Below are positions 53,831 to 63,538 of a stretch of 64,000 nt of DNA, piece by piece. The notes beneath the pieces were generated by a model that had not been told where the DNA came from, made no database searches, and saw only the letters and a program-made list of their open reading frames with translations. The stretch is from Durusdinium trenchii (taxonomy: Eukaryota; Sar; Dinophyceae; Suessiales; Symbiodiniaceae). The position numbers were made by a program, and so were the translations under genes. The DNA is taken from contig CAXAMN010022862.1 in NCBI GenBank assembly GCA_963970005.1, positions 729,544 to 793,543 on the forward strand, given 5' to 3'. Numbering within the stretch: position 1 is the first letter of the stretch; each line of letters starts with the position of its first letter.

Positions 53831-54952
53831 ACTGCCATCCCTGACTTCCTTCTGCAGCTCAGTGGAGCCTTTGTCAAAGAGTTCATTTTTTCAGAAGAAC
53901 CGCTGGGAACAGCTCTACAAGTTTACGGATGTGCAGCCAGTTCTGCAACTGTCTTCTTCAGCATTCAACGAAGCCTTGACCATGCAGATGATTCTGACGA
54001 AGAGTCTGCCCCAGCACCCTTTGATGCATTGTTGGTTGAACAGGCTCACTTTGTTTGCTCTGCAGCTATTCACAATGCAGGACTTCTACCAAATGAGACC
54101 AACAACCGACTCGCCAGCTGGCTGTTGCAACACGGTATTGCAAACAAGTTGGATGATGGCAGAATGGTTTTGTCCCGTGATGCAATCAGCTATGGAGTAC
54201 GTGCTTCTTCAGCAGTACTGGAGAGAAGCCTTAGATCTGCTGAGCTCAAATCCAGTCTCGAGACTCAATCTGATCTCAGTCAAAGTGGCTGGATTTTTGT
54301 GGATTCTCTTCAAGAGGCTTCTGTGCGACATCGGAAGTGCCTGCGGGAAAACCCAAAGTTTTACTTTACCTTAATCACAAACTTTGCCGACATGCTTGAG
54401 GAGCGTGAGCAAAGTGGATACTTCCACCACAAACAGAGTGCCGAGTACTACAAAACTATCGAGCTGGCCTTAGTTGTCCATCCAGACATGCTTGTCACAG
54501 TTCCGACCTACAAACCTGCTCGGTACTATACACAGCTTCAAAATTTTCTTCAAGACGAGCCAGGCGTGGAAGATCCTCGTGAGTTCTTTGAAGGTGCAAA
54601 GCAAACGGCGAAAAGGAGGCGTCGCGCTACATCAAATCAAGTTCGAACTACACAGCGTTTGAGTGCTGCTGCAGCTGAGCCATCTCAGCTTGTGGACTTA
54701 CTGTCAGACTCATCTGAGCTCTCTGACAAAGGAGCTCCTGATTTTTCTTCAGATGCTGCCTTCCACAACCGCATGGAAACTGATGCTGAGGAACAGGTGC
54801 AGTTGCTGTCACAAAGCGCTGAAGGACAAGAATTTGGGAATGTGTGCACTTGGGGTTGTGATTTGTACATGGTCGATCAACACTTAGTACACCATGACAT
54901 TGAAACTGTTGGTTCTATATTGTCAAAATCAACCTGTATTTTTGAGAAATAG
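53831..54952 (+). CDS. Unrecognised protein, about 370 codons open
   Basis: Frame open from 53831, with a possible acceptor TTTTTTCAG at about 53895, to a stop at 54952. Contents: SIQRSLDHADDSDEESAPAP, VEQAHFVCSAAIHNAGLLPN, NRLASWLLQHGIANKLDDGR, KFYFTLITNFADMLEEREQS, YYKTIELALVVHPDMLVTVP, a basic AKRRRRATS and an acidic/serine tail. Helical and hydrophilic, with no recognised domain. It lies directly upstream of the methyltransferase region and is probably a separate gene or an upstream exon of it. Confidence 0.5.
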   Translation, partial: TAIPDFLLQLSGAFVKEFIFSEEPLGTALQVYGCAASSATVFFSIQRSLDHADDSDEESAPAPFDALLVEQAHFVCSAAIHNAGLLPNETNNRLASWLLQHGIANKLDDGRMVLSRDAISYGVRASSAVLERSLRSAELKSSLETQSDLSQSGWIFVDSLQEASVRHRKCLRENPKFYFTLITNFADMLEEREQSGYFHHKQSAEYYKTIELALVVHPDMLVTVPTYKPARYYTQLQNFLQDEPGVEDPREFFEGAKQTAKRRRRATSNQVRTTQRLSAAAAEPSQLVDLLSDSSELSDKGAPDFSSDAAFHNRMETDAEEQVQLLSQSAEGQEFGNVCTWGCDLYMVDQHLVHHDIETVGSILSKSTCIFEK

Positions 54953-55209
54953 CATAGAAGCAGGAACATGATGAAACCTGACTTCGCAGTGTGGTGTTGC
55001 CAGTTTGCTGCACAAGTACTGTGTTGCCTGGTGCTGTTTGGTTTGGGTTTCGGGTGGTGTTTGGGGGCTTAGGGAGCTTTTTTTACATGTGGCTTCAAAG
55101 GCAAGAAGGTGCAGTGGTTTTTAGAAAATAAAACCTGTTCTGTACAAAGAGTTGAACAACGCTCAAAACCTCATGAACAAATCATCAGCCTAATTCGTTC
55201 TATGCGTAG

Positions 55210-55628
55210 GAGATATCAGAAGAGGTGGATCAAGTGATTCAGACACCGATGGCGGTGAGGAACCTGGCGGTGGGGAACCGATGGCGAATGAACCTGAGCA
55301 ACCTGTTCAGGAAAGCCAAGGTGTGCCTCGACAACAACCACAAGTTCCTTGGGATGTGCTCTTTCCCAGGAAGAGTGCCTATAGAGATGCCATTGTGGAA
55401 AGAGCACTCCCTCGTTTGCTACCTCTTTTGAAGGACCCGGCGAACACCCTCAAACCTCCACGTGATCTAGTCAATGCAGCACTAGATCAGTGTTCCAAAG
55501 ACGGAGCCGGTTTTTGGGGACGCTGGGATATTTACACTAGGAAGCGTACAGTGTGTGATGCAATCCTGACCCATTATTTCCACACTTTGCAGGATTATAT
55601 TTCAGGGCGACAATTTATTGCACAGTAG
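55210..55628 (+). CDS. Exon with acidic head, unrecognised
   Basis: The exon follows the acceptor-like TCTATGCGTAG at about 55209. It opens with GGSSDSDTDGGEEPGGGEP, then reads VPWDVLFPRKSAYRDAIVER and CSKDGAGFWGRWDIYTRKRT before a stop at 55628. The acidic Gly/Ser/Asp head resembles disordered linkers. It may belong to the protein at 53.8-54.95 kb. Confidence 0.45.
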
Positions 55629-56051
55629 TACACACTCAAAGAAATTGTACGATATTCAGAGAGCTGCTGGTGCAATTGTGTTTGTGAACATGTTGTGATA
55701 ATCAGAAAGCTCTTGTTGATTGTAGATCAAGGTGCTGTCGCAGTTTTCAATATTCATATATACATGTGTCCAAAGTCGGAAGCTGTATGTGTTTGCTAAG
55801 AAAATGCATTGAACTTGAAATGAGCAAGCTCTCGCTTTTGCAGTAAAATCGATAAAAACTGTCGATTGATGCTGTCCCCAGACCAAATTGAACCTGAAAA
55901 CTTGCCCCTGTAGAGCCTGCAGCCTGCTCCTTGGTCGTGTCGCTAGGTCTCACTGAAACAAGCATTGAACCATTTGGTGATTCAAGCTTGTTCAGGTCAA
56001 GACTTGTTTGGTAGATAGGGAACGAGTCTAGACCGCCTGCCTTCTGTTCAC

Positions 56052-59000
56052 ATGGCTGATGATGACGACACTTCCATCGGTGTTCCTGTTCAACAAATTG
56101 GGTTGGACCCTCAGGAATTTCAGCAGGAATACACATCTTCATTGGTGTTTTGTGGTATGTGGTTTGCTGCAGTTGCAAGGTCTGTGTCTGAGGGCAGTCA
56201 GCCAAAAAGGAGGAGATGTGTTCTTGCCACCGTTATCTTATGCTCAACTGAAGTTTAGTTTTTTGTAACTAAGTGTGACTGAGTGTGGCATTGCTTGGGT
56301 TGGACTGTGTCCTTGCAAGGAGGCTGGAAAGGTCTTTTGAGCCAAAGCCAACACCAGCTGGACATTTGCTTGCACCAACTGAGACAGCTCACTTGCAAGC
56401 ATGGAACCGCCGTATAGCCGACAAGTTGGACTTGCAGTCTTTGAACCCCATTTCCAAGAGAGTGTCATTGAGAACTGAATTCAGTGGAGTTGGCACAGCT
56501 GAAGAATCCTTGACAGCGGCTAGTGTACTCTACAATTTAGATCAGAGTGCTGACAAGCATGTCGAAATCAATTGTGTCTCATGTGCAGATTGGGCAAAGG
56601 CTGCAAGAGACACTTTTGCAATCAACAAACCTTGTACTTGTTGCTTTGGAGACATTATGTCGCTGTGTCCGAAGAAGTTGCAAGACCAGATTGAGGCAAG
56701 GTTGGTTCAGAAGGCCAGGCCAATCAGTAGTAGGACACATGCTTCTTTTCTGAAGCCTTTAGGCAGCATGGTATTCTTTCTTTGTGGTGCTTTATTTGAA
56801 TGTTTCTTTGTCTCTTTAGACCTCAATATCTCTTTGGTGCTGTGGTGGCTCTGCCCATTCACGATGCTGTTCTACAGGTCTGCATTACTGCTGCGCAGTT
56901 GCGATCTCACCTGGGATTGTCAAATCGCGCATCCAAGAAGGCTACATCAAATGCGATAGATTCACTCTTCCTCAAAAATGGTATCCAGACACAATTTAAA
57001 GTGTTGGTTGTAAGAAGATGACAACACTTGGCCCCAGTAGCACAGCTGAAGGTACTCTGAAGAAGGACCTGCTCACCATCCCGAAGAGCGCAACACTATC
57101 ATACAAGGGCAGCGAGACGTTTGTCAGAACTTCCCTTCAGGCTGCAACCTCTCTACTGCTAAAGAAACCATACCCAAGCCGTTTTGTCAGGCACTGCTGG
57201 CGTTTGGCGATGACGACAAGAAAATGAACCTTACTGTTTCTCGCAGGCTGGTCCAATCGATTCTGAATTCAAAATTCAGAAGTATAGTGTGCTCAACACT
57301 TCAGAAGGGTTGAGCATTGTTATTGAACTCCCCAAAATAATTCAACATCATGCTCAACACTTCTAGAAGTGTTGAGCAGTTTGCTCAACACTTCTAGAAG
57401 TGTTGAGCAGTAAAATGAGAAGTGTTGAGCTTGGGTTTAGCATGACTAAAAGAAGTGTTGAGCTTGGGTCGAGCAATTATGCTCAACACTTCTGAAGTGT
57501 CGAGCAACTTTGGTCAGGCGATCTCTTCATGAAATGCTTGACTATACCCGCATTATGAACAAGAACGTCAAGCTCAATGAAACTGACATGTGCGGGTCTT
57601 ATGTCAATTGAGTATTTCAACTTCAACCTGTGCTGGGCTTAACGTTTCCCTCAGGTGTTTTCGATGCGGCACAAGTTGTCGACGGCTTTTCAGTGCACAT
57701 AGAGATTCTGAAGAAGGCTTAGCAGTTGTGATAGCTGGATCGCCATGTGTTGACTTGGGCTTAGTCAGGGCCCGGGCTGGTCAAAGTTAGCTGCGCTTGT
57801 AGGTTTATTCACTGGTACTGTCACCCGTCCATCTGCTGCAAGCTTAGGACTACTCGCTCTTTGGTTCAGGTTCAGGCCTGATGGGACCCACAGTTCAATT
57901 TTTGGTGGTGTTCATCAAGTCGATTCTGCAATCCTTGCCCGACATACTGCTGCACGAGAATGTTGTACAGTTTCCGATCCACGAGATCAGTGATTTATTG
58001 CAAGGCCTGGTGCTTAATCTGTAATTAGCTATGGTAGTTATTTTATTGTTTGGTGTGAGTTGAAAGACTGTGCTTGCCAGTGACTGTGATGCTGAGAAGA
58101 TTTTTTTTTTTTGCTAAAACAAACTGCAAACTGTACATTGTGTGCATATAATACTTACCTGTATGAGGTTCACATTCAACTATTGTTAAGCTTCTTGTTT
58201 CTGATTTGTGGCTGAGACTATTACGATGTGACGACTGCTACAATCAGCCCGAGCAAAGATTGTGGCTTGCCAGTTGAGCGGACAAGGCTTTACGCGGTCT
58301 TTACTTTGAGGAGAACCGTCAGGCTGCTGTCAGTTCAGTTGGCCACACTGCATTAATCGCAAGTGGTGATTGAGTTGGCCACACTCATTACTCAATGAGT
58401 ACCATATGGGTATAAACAAATTGTCTCTTGATTGTTCTCGTCCAGGCAATCAACAACTTTGGAGGCACTGGTACAAACCTTGAAGATAGACTTGGACCCG
58501 AGTTGCACCATGGACATGTTCCTGATCTGTTCCGATACCTATGATGTGCATGGGCTGCCATCTTGTTCTGGATCACGAAAGAAGAGTACTTATCTCAGCT
58601 TGTCAGCTAGTGTTTGTGTTTTGGAGGAAGGCTGATGCAGCAAGTTTGTTGTTTGATGCTGTTCCAGTCTAGAAATTCATTTGTTCTGGACTGAGGGCTG
58701 CAACGATATCGTCTTCTGTATCCAGGGCGACTGGCCTACGACACAGTTCAGAATCCGGATTGCCGCCCCCGAATGGCCAGTAAGGATGGGGTTCTGCAAA
58801 CCTTGACAACAGGTGTTTCCGGCCTTTGGTCCTCTACATTCGATCGATACATACGCAGGAGTCCCAGAGCTTCACTAAATTCTAGTTGATGCGCTTGCTT
58901 GCTTGGTTTGGTTTGGTTGTGCAAAGATGTTCAAGCCAATAGTTTTGAACCTATTAAAGAGTATATTGCATATATTCATGCATATCGCATCCTAAGATGG

Positions 59001-59265
59001 AATCGAACTATTATATGCCCACGGCCTGGCTGTGGAGCCGCGAGCTGCGCATCAAATGGGCTTGAAAGTGATGGATTTTGGAAACATGTCTCATGCGTCT
59101 CTTTGTAGCTGAAGACTGCACATCAGTTTTGCCAGAGGACGTTTTTGCAGGTCTGCGATGGTTGTTTCCATTGACTGACTAAGGTAAGCTGGCTGGCAAC
59201 ATGATGCACGCGGCAGCAATCGGACGAGCTTGTGTCTATGCGCTTTTTTTTTTGTCAGATGAACA
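56052..59265 (+). CDS. DNMT3-like C5-cytosine DNA methyltransferase, multi-exon
   Basis: Transfers a methyl group from S-adenosylmethionine to cytosine C5. First exon: ATG at 56052 ([18 protein letters not shown]), last base 56154 before donor GTATGT. Motif [14 protein letters not shown] lies near 56480, with motif II/III-like [10 protein letters not shown] and CCFGDIMSL after it. Motif [21 protein letters not shown] (about 57727-57780) carries the catalytic Cys in GSPC; the context matches DNMT3-type enzymes (GSPCxDL). Motif VI is [12 protein letters not shown] (about 57942), motif [18 protein letters not shown] (about 58257), motif IX-like VLQTLTTG (about 58790) and motif [19 protein letters not shown] (about 59190-59240). 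All key motifs are present in order, split over roughly eight exons. The intron at about 57280-57520 is packed with palindromes. A frame conflict just before motif IV (about 57660-57720) leaves it uncertain whether this copy is intact. Published work has described cytosine methyltransferases carried by dinoflagellate retroelements, so this may be element-borne. Confidence 0.85.
57281..57520 (+). repeat. Intronic array of a 13-bp inverted motif forming perfect palindromes
   Basis: GCTCAACACTTCT and its reverse complement AGAAGTGTTGAGC occur at least ten times within about 220 bp (57289-57505). Two head-to-head pairs at about 57352-57377 and 57382-57407 form perfect 26-bp palindromes centred on TCTAGA. 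Others are imperfect (CTTCAGAAGGGTTGAGC, CTTCTGAAGTGTCGAGC). They fill almost the whole space between the coding segments ending ILNSKFR and beginning [11 protein letters not shown]. Exact intron borders are unresolved; GTATAG near 57281 and TTTGGTCAG near 57519 are candidates. Confidence 0.88.
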
Positions 59266-59274
59266 AGTGAGCAA

Positions 59275-59570
59275 TCATGGGTGTGGCTTTGTGTGCTGTT
59301 GTACAGAACGGGAAGGGGGGCAAGCTCCTTCTTTGGCTAGCACATTAGAAATGAACTGTCGGACTGCACATCTTGTCATTTTAGAGAACCGAAAAATAAT
59401 TAAGTAACAAACCCACTTCTGTAGGGCTGCACATGTTTCTTTCTTTCTGCACATGAACCACTGCATATGTGTTGCTTGTGTGCAGTTGCACAGAACAGCA
59501 AAGAGCAATCGCTTTCTGCAGCTAACACTGCACTGCCGGACTGCACACTTCTGGTTGGCCACCGTGAGAG
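59275..59570. repeat. Imperfect tandem duplication after the methyltransferase
   Basis: About 59285-59370 and 59475-59555 share a series of words in the same order (GTGTGC(T/A)GTTG(T/C)ACAGAAC and CGGACTGCACA), about 190 bp apart. It lies in presumed 3' non-coding sequence. Confidence 0.5.
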
Positions 59571-59821
59571 CATGAAATGCATAGAGGTTTGCTGATGCTT
59601 GTGTTGTTTTGGAGGAACTCTGCTGAGGCAGCAGCAACTTTGTTGCTTGATGTTTGCACTACAACTCAGAAACTGTAGAAGTTCATCACGTGTCGCAACT
59701 TGTAGCAGGACGAAGTCTGCGGTTGGAAGTTTCTTCATGTGCCCTGTAGCTGTTTTGAGCAAACTGGGTCTGTCTGAAATAGATTGATCGTTCAGCCTAG
59801 AGCAGGTCTCCTTGTGTCAGC

Positions 59822-60960
59822 ATGGCTCCGGCTCCAGGCGACAACCACGGGCGGCAGGTTGTGCCTGAGTCAGCTCAGGCCCAAACGCCTGCTCCACCAG
59901 TGCAAACCGATGCATCCCGTAAGCGGAAAGCAAGCACCATGGATCCAGATGCTGATGCTGAAGTAGAGTCATTTGGTTTGCATGTTGATGGCATTCGTAC
60001 TTGTACTCTTGCTAGATGTTGTACTCTGTATACACATTGTACTATGTATTGAATTGATATCTCTTACTTAAGTTTTGTCAGTCTCAGGTGCGTGGATTGT
60101 GAGGATCTTGTGATGATCTCAAATTCTGTGCCTTGTGGTGGTGCTAGATGCAAGAGACGGCGGTGCCGTCCTTGCCACAGTGCACGTAAGAGTCTTCGAG
60201 GATGGTTTGTGCGAGCCAACCGTGGAGCTGAATGGGAAGCAATGTCAGTTGAAGAAAAAACGCCAGGCTGTTGTTGATAACAAGGACAAAGGACAAGGCC
60301 GTGGCATCCAACGTGAGCACAAGGTGAAGGAGAAGGTTGAATGTTCAGACAAGATGGGTTTGGGACAAACAAAGCCATTTCTCACCAGGAAACAGTTGCA
60401 TGACAGCAAGAGTACACTACACGTGTGTTATCCTAGAAGACTCACAGCACATATATATATACACACACACACGTGAGGGTGTTGCTGTATGAAACCAGTG
60501 ACTGTGTTCAACCTGACCCAGACTTTCCTCAAACATTGATTTCGATCCAAGGTTCATTCAAGCTCTCCAAGAACGCTACGATTGGAAGGATGAGGACTAT
60601 GAGGCTGAATGGGAGGCCGCTAAGTCAAACCCGAATGCTGTTTGGGCGAATGACAGCTACAATGAACCTGTGTGCTCGTTGTTGACCATCACTGCTGCAA
60701 GTTCTTCCCGTGAACTTAGCCACAGCAAAATCGTCGGCAAGAGCCGCAGTGTTGAAGAAGAAGATTTGGCGGACGCTTTCAATAGTGCCTTTCACGAATT
60801 AAACAAACAAAAATATTCAGTCGGTTCTGAGTCATGTATTCCGATGATTGATGTTTGCCTTGCTTCCTTCATGCCAACTTCATGCTTTCATTTCTGAGCA
60901 GCTTGAGTTGCCAAGGAGCCATTACAAACAGTTCTTTGCACCAAGACACCAGAGTGTTTG
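59822..60960 (+). CDS. Six-cysteine basic domain protein (zinc-finger-like)
   Basis: ATG at 59822 opens MAPAPGDNHGRQVVPESAQA, then SRKRKASTMDPDADAEVESF. A following exon (about 60088-60270) carries CVDCEDLVMISNSVPCGG, then ARCKRRRCRPCHSARKSLRG and AEWEAMSVEEK. The cysteines are spaced C-x2-C-x11-C-x4-C-x4-C-x2-C and surrounded by Arg/Lys, a plausible zinc-binding nucleic-acid module. Later exons: LQERYDWKDEDYEAEWEAAK (about 60558-60620), ELSHSKIVGKSRSVEEEDLA (about 60710-60800) and LELPRSHYKQFFAPRHQSV (about 60902-60958). No named family is recognised. It follows the methyltransferase in the same orientation and may belong to the same unit. Confidence 0.52.
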
Positions 60961-61076
60961 ATCAATCTCGTCGATACCTCAAATGCTTTGATTCTATGTA
61001 CTATGGATACTATGGACATGTTCATATCAGTGATGTGTGGACGTGGAGTTGACTGGAGCGATTGATTTGCTGAGGT

Positions 61077-61328
61077 GTGAATCACTTCCAGCAGATGCCA
61101 GCCTTGCCAGGGCTGAATGCACCTCTTGCTATTTGTGCCCCCAAAGGGAAAGCCAAAGCCAAACCCCGAGCCAAGAAGGGTAAGGGCAAGGGTAAAGGTC
61201 AGATGGGGGAAGAGAATGAACATCCAGAGGATGACGGCAAACGCAAGCGAGTTCGTGATGAAGAGCTCTTCCAGCTTGATTTGAAGCGTCAGCAAATTTG
61301 TTTGCAACGCAGTACAGCAACTTGGTAG
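61077..61328 (+). CDS. Basic Lys/Gly-rich coding block
   Basis: The frame reads NHFQQMPALPGLNAPLAICA, then KGKAKAKPRAKKGKGKGKG and an acidic/basic EENEHPEDDGKRKRVRDEEL with LDLKRQQICLQRS before a stop at 61328. It probably continues the six-cysteine protein. The Lys/Gly stretch suggests a nuclear or nucleic-acid-binding tail. Confidence 0.42.
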   Translation: MNHFQQMPALPGLNAPLAICAPKGKAKAKPRAKKGKGKGKGQMGEENEHPEDDGKRKRVRDEELFQLDLKRQQICLQRSTATW

Positions 61329-61479
61329 CACTCTAGCCGGCTAGTGTGCATGATGTGGCTATAACTTAATGTATGGTGTCGAAATGGTGTCAGAATGTAT
61401 GGTGTATTTTCTGTTCTTGTGTTGTCATTTCTTGTTGTGTTCATTGTTCTTTGGCAATTGGGTGCAATTGGTTAGGCGG

Positions 61480-61802
61480 AGACGATTGAATCCTGGCGCA
61501 AGCCAATCAATCACCAGTTGGAGTCGACCATGAATCACGAATCGCTCAGCGCACACAGGAGTCTTGTCTGTGACCGCTGGGATTTATTGCAAGCCTTTGG
61601 ATCTTCAGAGACTTCAGAGTCATCTTCAAAGCTCTCGCCAAATTCACAAGAATTGAGGTCTGAACTTTTTCAAGTGACAGGTCAATTGAAAGAGAAATCC
61701 ATGAAGGACTACAGGAAGAGATTGTCTGGCTATGTTCAGTGTTTGACCAATGCCAGCGACCGCCTCAACGATGTTGTACGGGAGGAATTGGCCTGTTACT
61801 AG
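61480..61802 (+). CDS. Helical coding block, unrecognised
   Basis: After the acceptor-like TGGTTAG at about 61476 the frame reads ETIESWRKPINHQLESTMNH, RSLVCDRWDLLQAFGSSETS and FQVTGQLKEKSMKDYRKRLS, and stops at 61802 (VVREELACY). Composition is that of a helical protein. No domain is recognised. Confidence 0.4.
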
Positions 61803-61907
61803 GGTGGCACTAGACTAGACTAGAGCTGGATTTTTTTTTTGTTTTCTTCCGCTGTTCAGGCTTTGTCTTGTCTTGTGCTAAATTGAGTTCCCTTAGCTTC
61901 AATCTCA

Positions 61908-62288
61908 GGCGATGAGAATGAGCCGGATGCACAGGCGTTGCCATCGCCTCAGGGTGGGGTAGATGAGCCGATAGGTACAGTGATGCCACCACCATCTATG
62001 GATAACATTGACTTAGAGGAATTTCAGCTTCTTCGGAATATCTTGTGGGGTCTTCACCAAGCAGCAGATCCTTCTCAGACTGCTATCTTTGGCGATGCGA
62101 TGATACATGGACTTCCATCTGATGCATCGAAGCCAACTACGTGCGGATATCTTCAACAGTCTTTGCCTTCTCCATGTTTGGGAAACTTGCCAAGGGACAA
62201 TATATTCCAAGAACTTCGAGACGACATGCTAAAAGAAGTCAAACAACGCAGAGACTTGGGCTTGCCAAGCGCAGAGATAGTCCCTTGA
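61908..62288 (+). CDS. Acidic coding block, unrecognised
   Basis: After the acceptor TCAATCTCAG at about 61907 the frame reads DENEPDAQALPSPQGGVDEP, DNIDLEEFQLLRNILWGLHQ and PRDNIFQELRDDMLKEVKQR, ending at a stop at 62288. It probably belongs to the same gene as the preceding block. Confidence 0.42.
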   Translation, partial: GDENEPDAQALPSPQGGVDEPIGTVMPPPSMDNIDLEEFQLLRNILWGLHQAADPSQTAIFGDAMIHGLPSDASKPTTCGYLQQSLPSPCLGNLPRDNIFQELRDDMLKEVKQRRDLGLPSAEIVP

Positions 62289-62379
62289 TTCAAATTACAA
62301 AACCAATATTAATATAGTGTTCCTGTTCAGTTCACTATTGACTCATTGACTGTCAACTCAAAAAAAAAACGGCAATGAG

Positions 62380-63087
62380 TTGATGTTGCAGTGTTTGTGG
62401 CGTCTTCTGACCAAGGTGTTCCAAGAAGAACGATTGTATCCGCTGGAGTTTACTTTGGCTGGGTCATCCTTCTTCTCGCAACATCTCAACAGTTTCCCAC
62501 GTGACGTCAGAGAAGATTTGATTAAGACACCTGCCCCATATTACAAAGTGTGCCGTCTTGGTGATGATGCCACATGTTATGTGTTCACGTGCTTTTAAGT
62601 GTTTAGTGTATGTATGTGTAATTTACTTGCTGGATTCCTGCCGCTGCCAAACCGTCCATTGCTCAGGATGTGCTCTCTGAAGATGCTTTACACCAAACTG
62701 ACCTGGAACAGTGTTGGGCTCACAGACATGTTGGCTCCTGTCGCCAAGTTCCAGCTCACAGGTGAGAGACTGATTGTTGCTATGCCATACGAGTCGCTTA
62801 CTGCTAGTCTTGCTGCAGCAAAGCCAGGTGCTGCCCGCACTGTTGCAACCTTGGCGAGTCATATGCTTTCTATGTCTGGGGATGACTTCAGTGACGCTGG
62901 AGGGATGGGTTGCCGTATGAAGCCAGGGGATTTCATCTGGATTCCGGGGTCATGTGTGGTGGCGGAGTTCAATCTTGTTGCTGACGGAGGAAGTGAGGAC
63001 GACATTCACACTTCTTTGAGTTGGGTGGCAATGACTAGTTGGGAATGCCAGAGCGAGAGCATTCAAAAAAACTCTCAACAGTATTGA
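62380..63087 (+). CDS. Two coding blocks, unrecognised protein
   Basis: The block at 62380-62598 reads LWRLLTKVFQEERLYPLEFT and FFSQHLNSFPRDVREDLI. The block at about 62645-63087 reads LTWNSVGLTDMLAPVAKFQL, SLTASLAAAKPGAARTVATL and GCRMKPGDFIWIPGSCVVAE, ending at 63087. The second block has a folded-domain look (KPGDFIWIPGS is cupin-like in flavour), but no motif set is complete enough to assign a family. Confidence 0.42.
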
Positions 63088-63538
63088 CACGCTTCTTGCC
63101 GTGATCTGCGAGCCAAGCCAAAAGACTGTCGAGCACATGCTTCAGGCGCTGTTGCTCTGTGTGTATGCTGCAGTTTTGTTTTGTTCATATGTGCAGTGCA
63201 CTGTGCAATTTCTACAATGGTTTGTTTTGCTGGTGTGGGCGGTAGGGGTTGGTGTATGTACACTGCCCCACAGTGCCCCACAGGCGTCCAGAAGAATCTA
63301 CGACAAACTCCTTGAGCTCATTCCGATGGTGAAGGACAGGATGAGCAAAACTGACAGCTGTTTTCATTGTCTAAGAGCGAGGATTTATTTGTTGTCATTG
63401 TCTAGAGTCTAGAGATGTCTAGAGTATAGAACTATTATAGAACAAGAACTGAACAAGAAAATGCGTTTTTTGGTTTACCATCACACTAGTATATGAGCAT
63501 TTAGGCCCTCAGGCATTCTTTCACCCACCAGGATTGTC

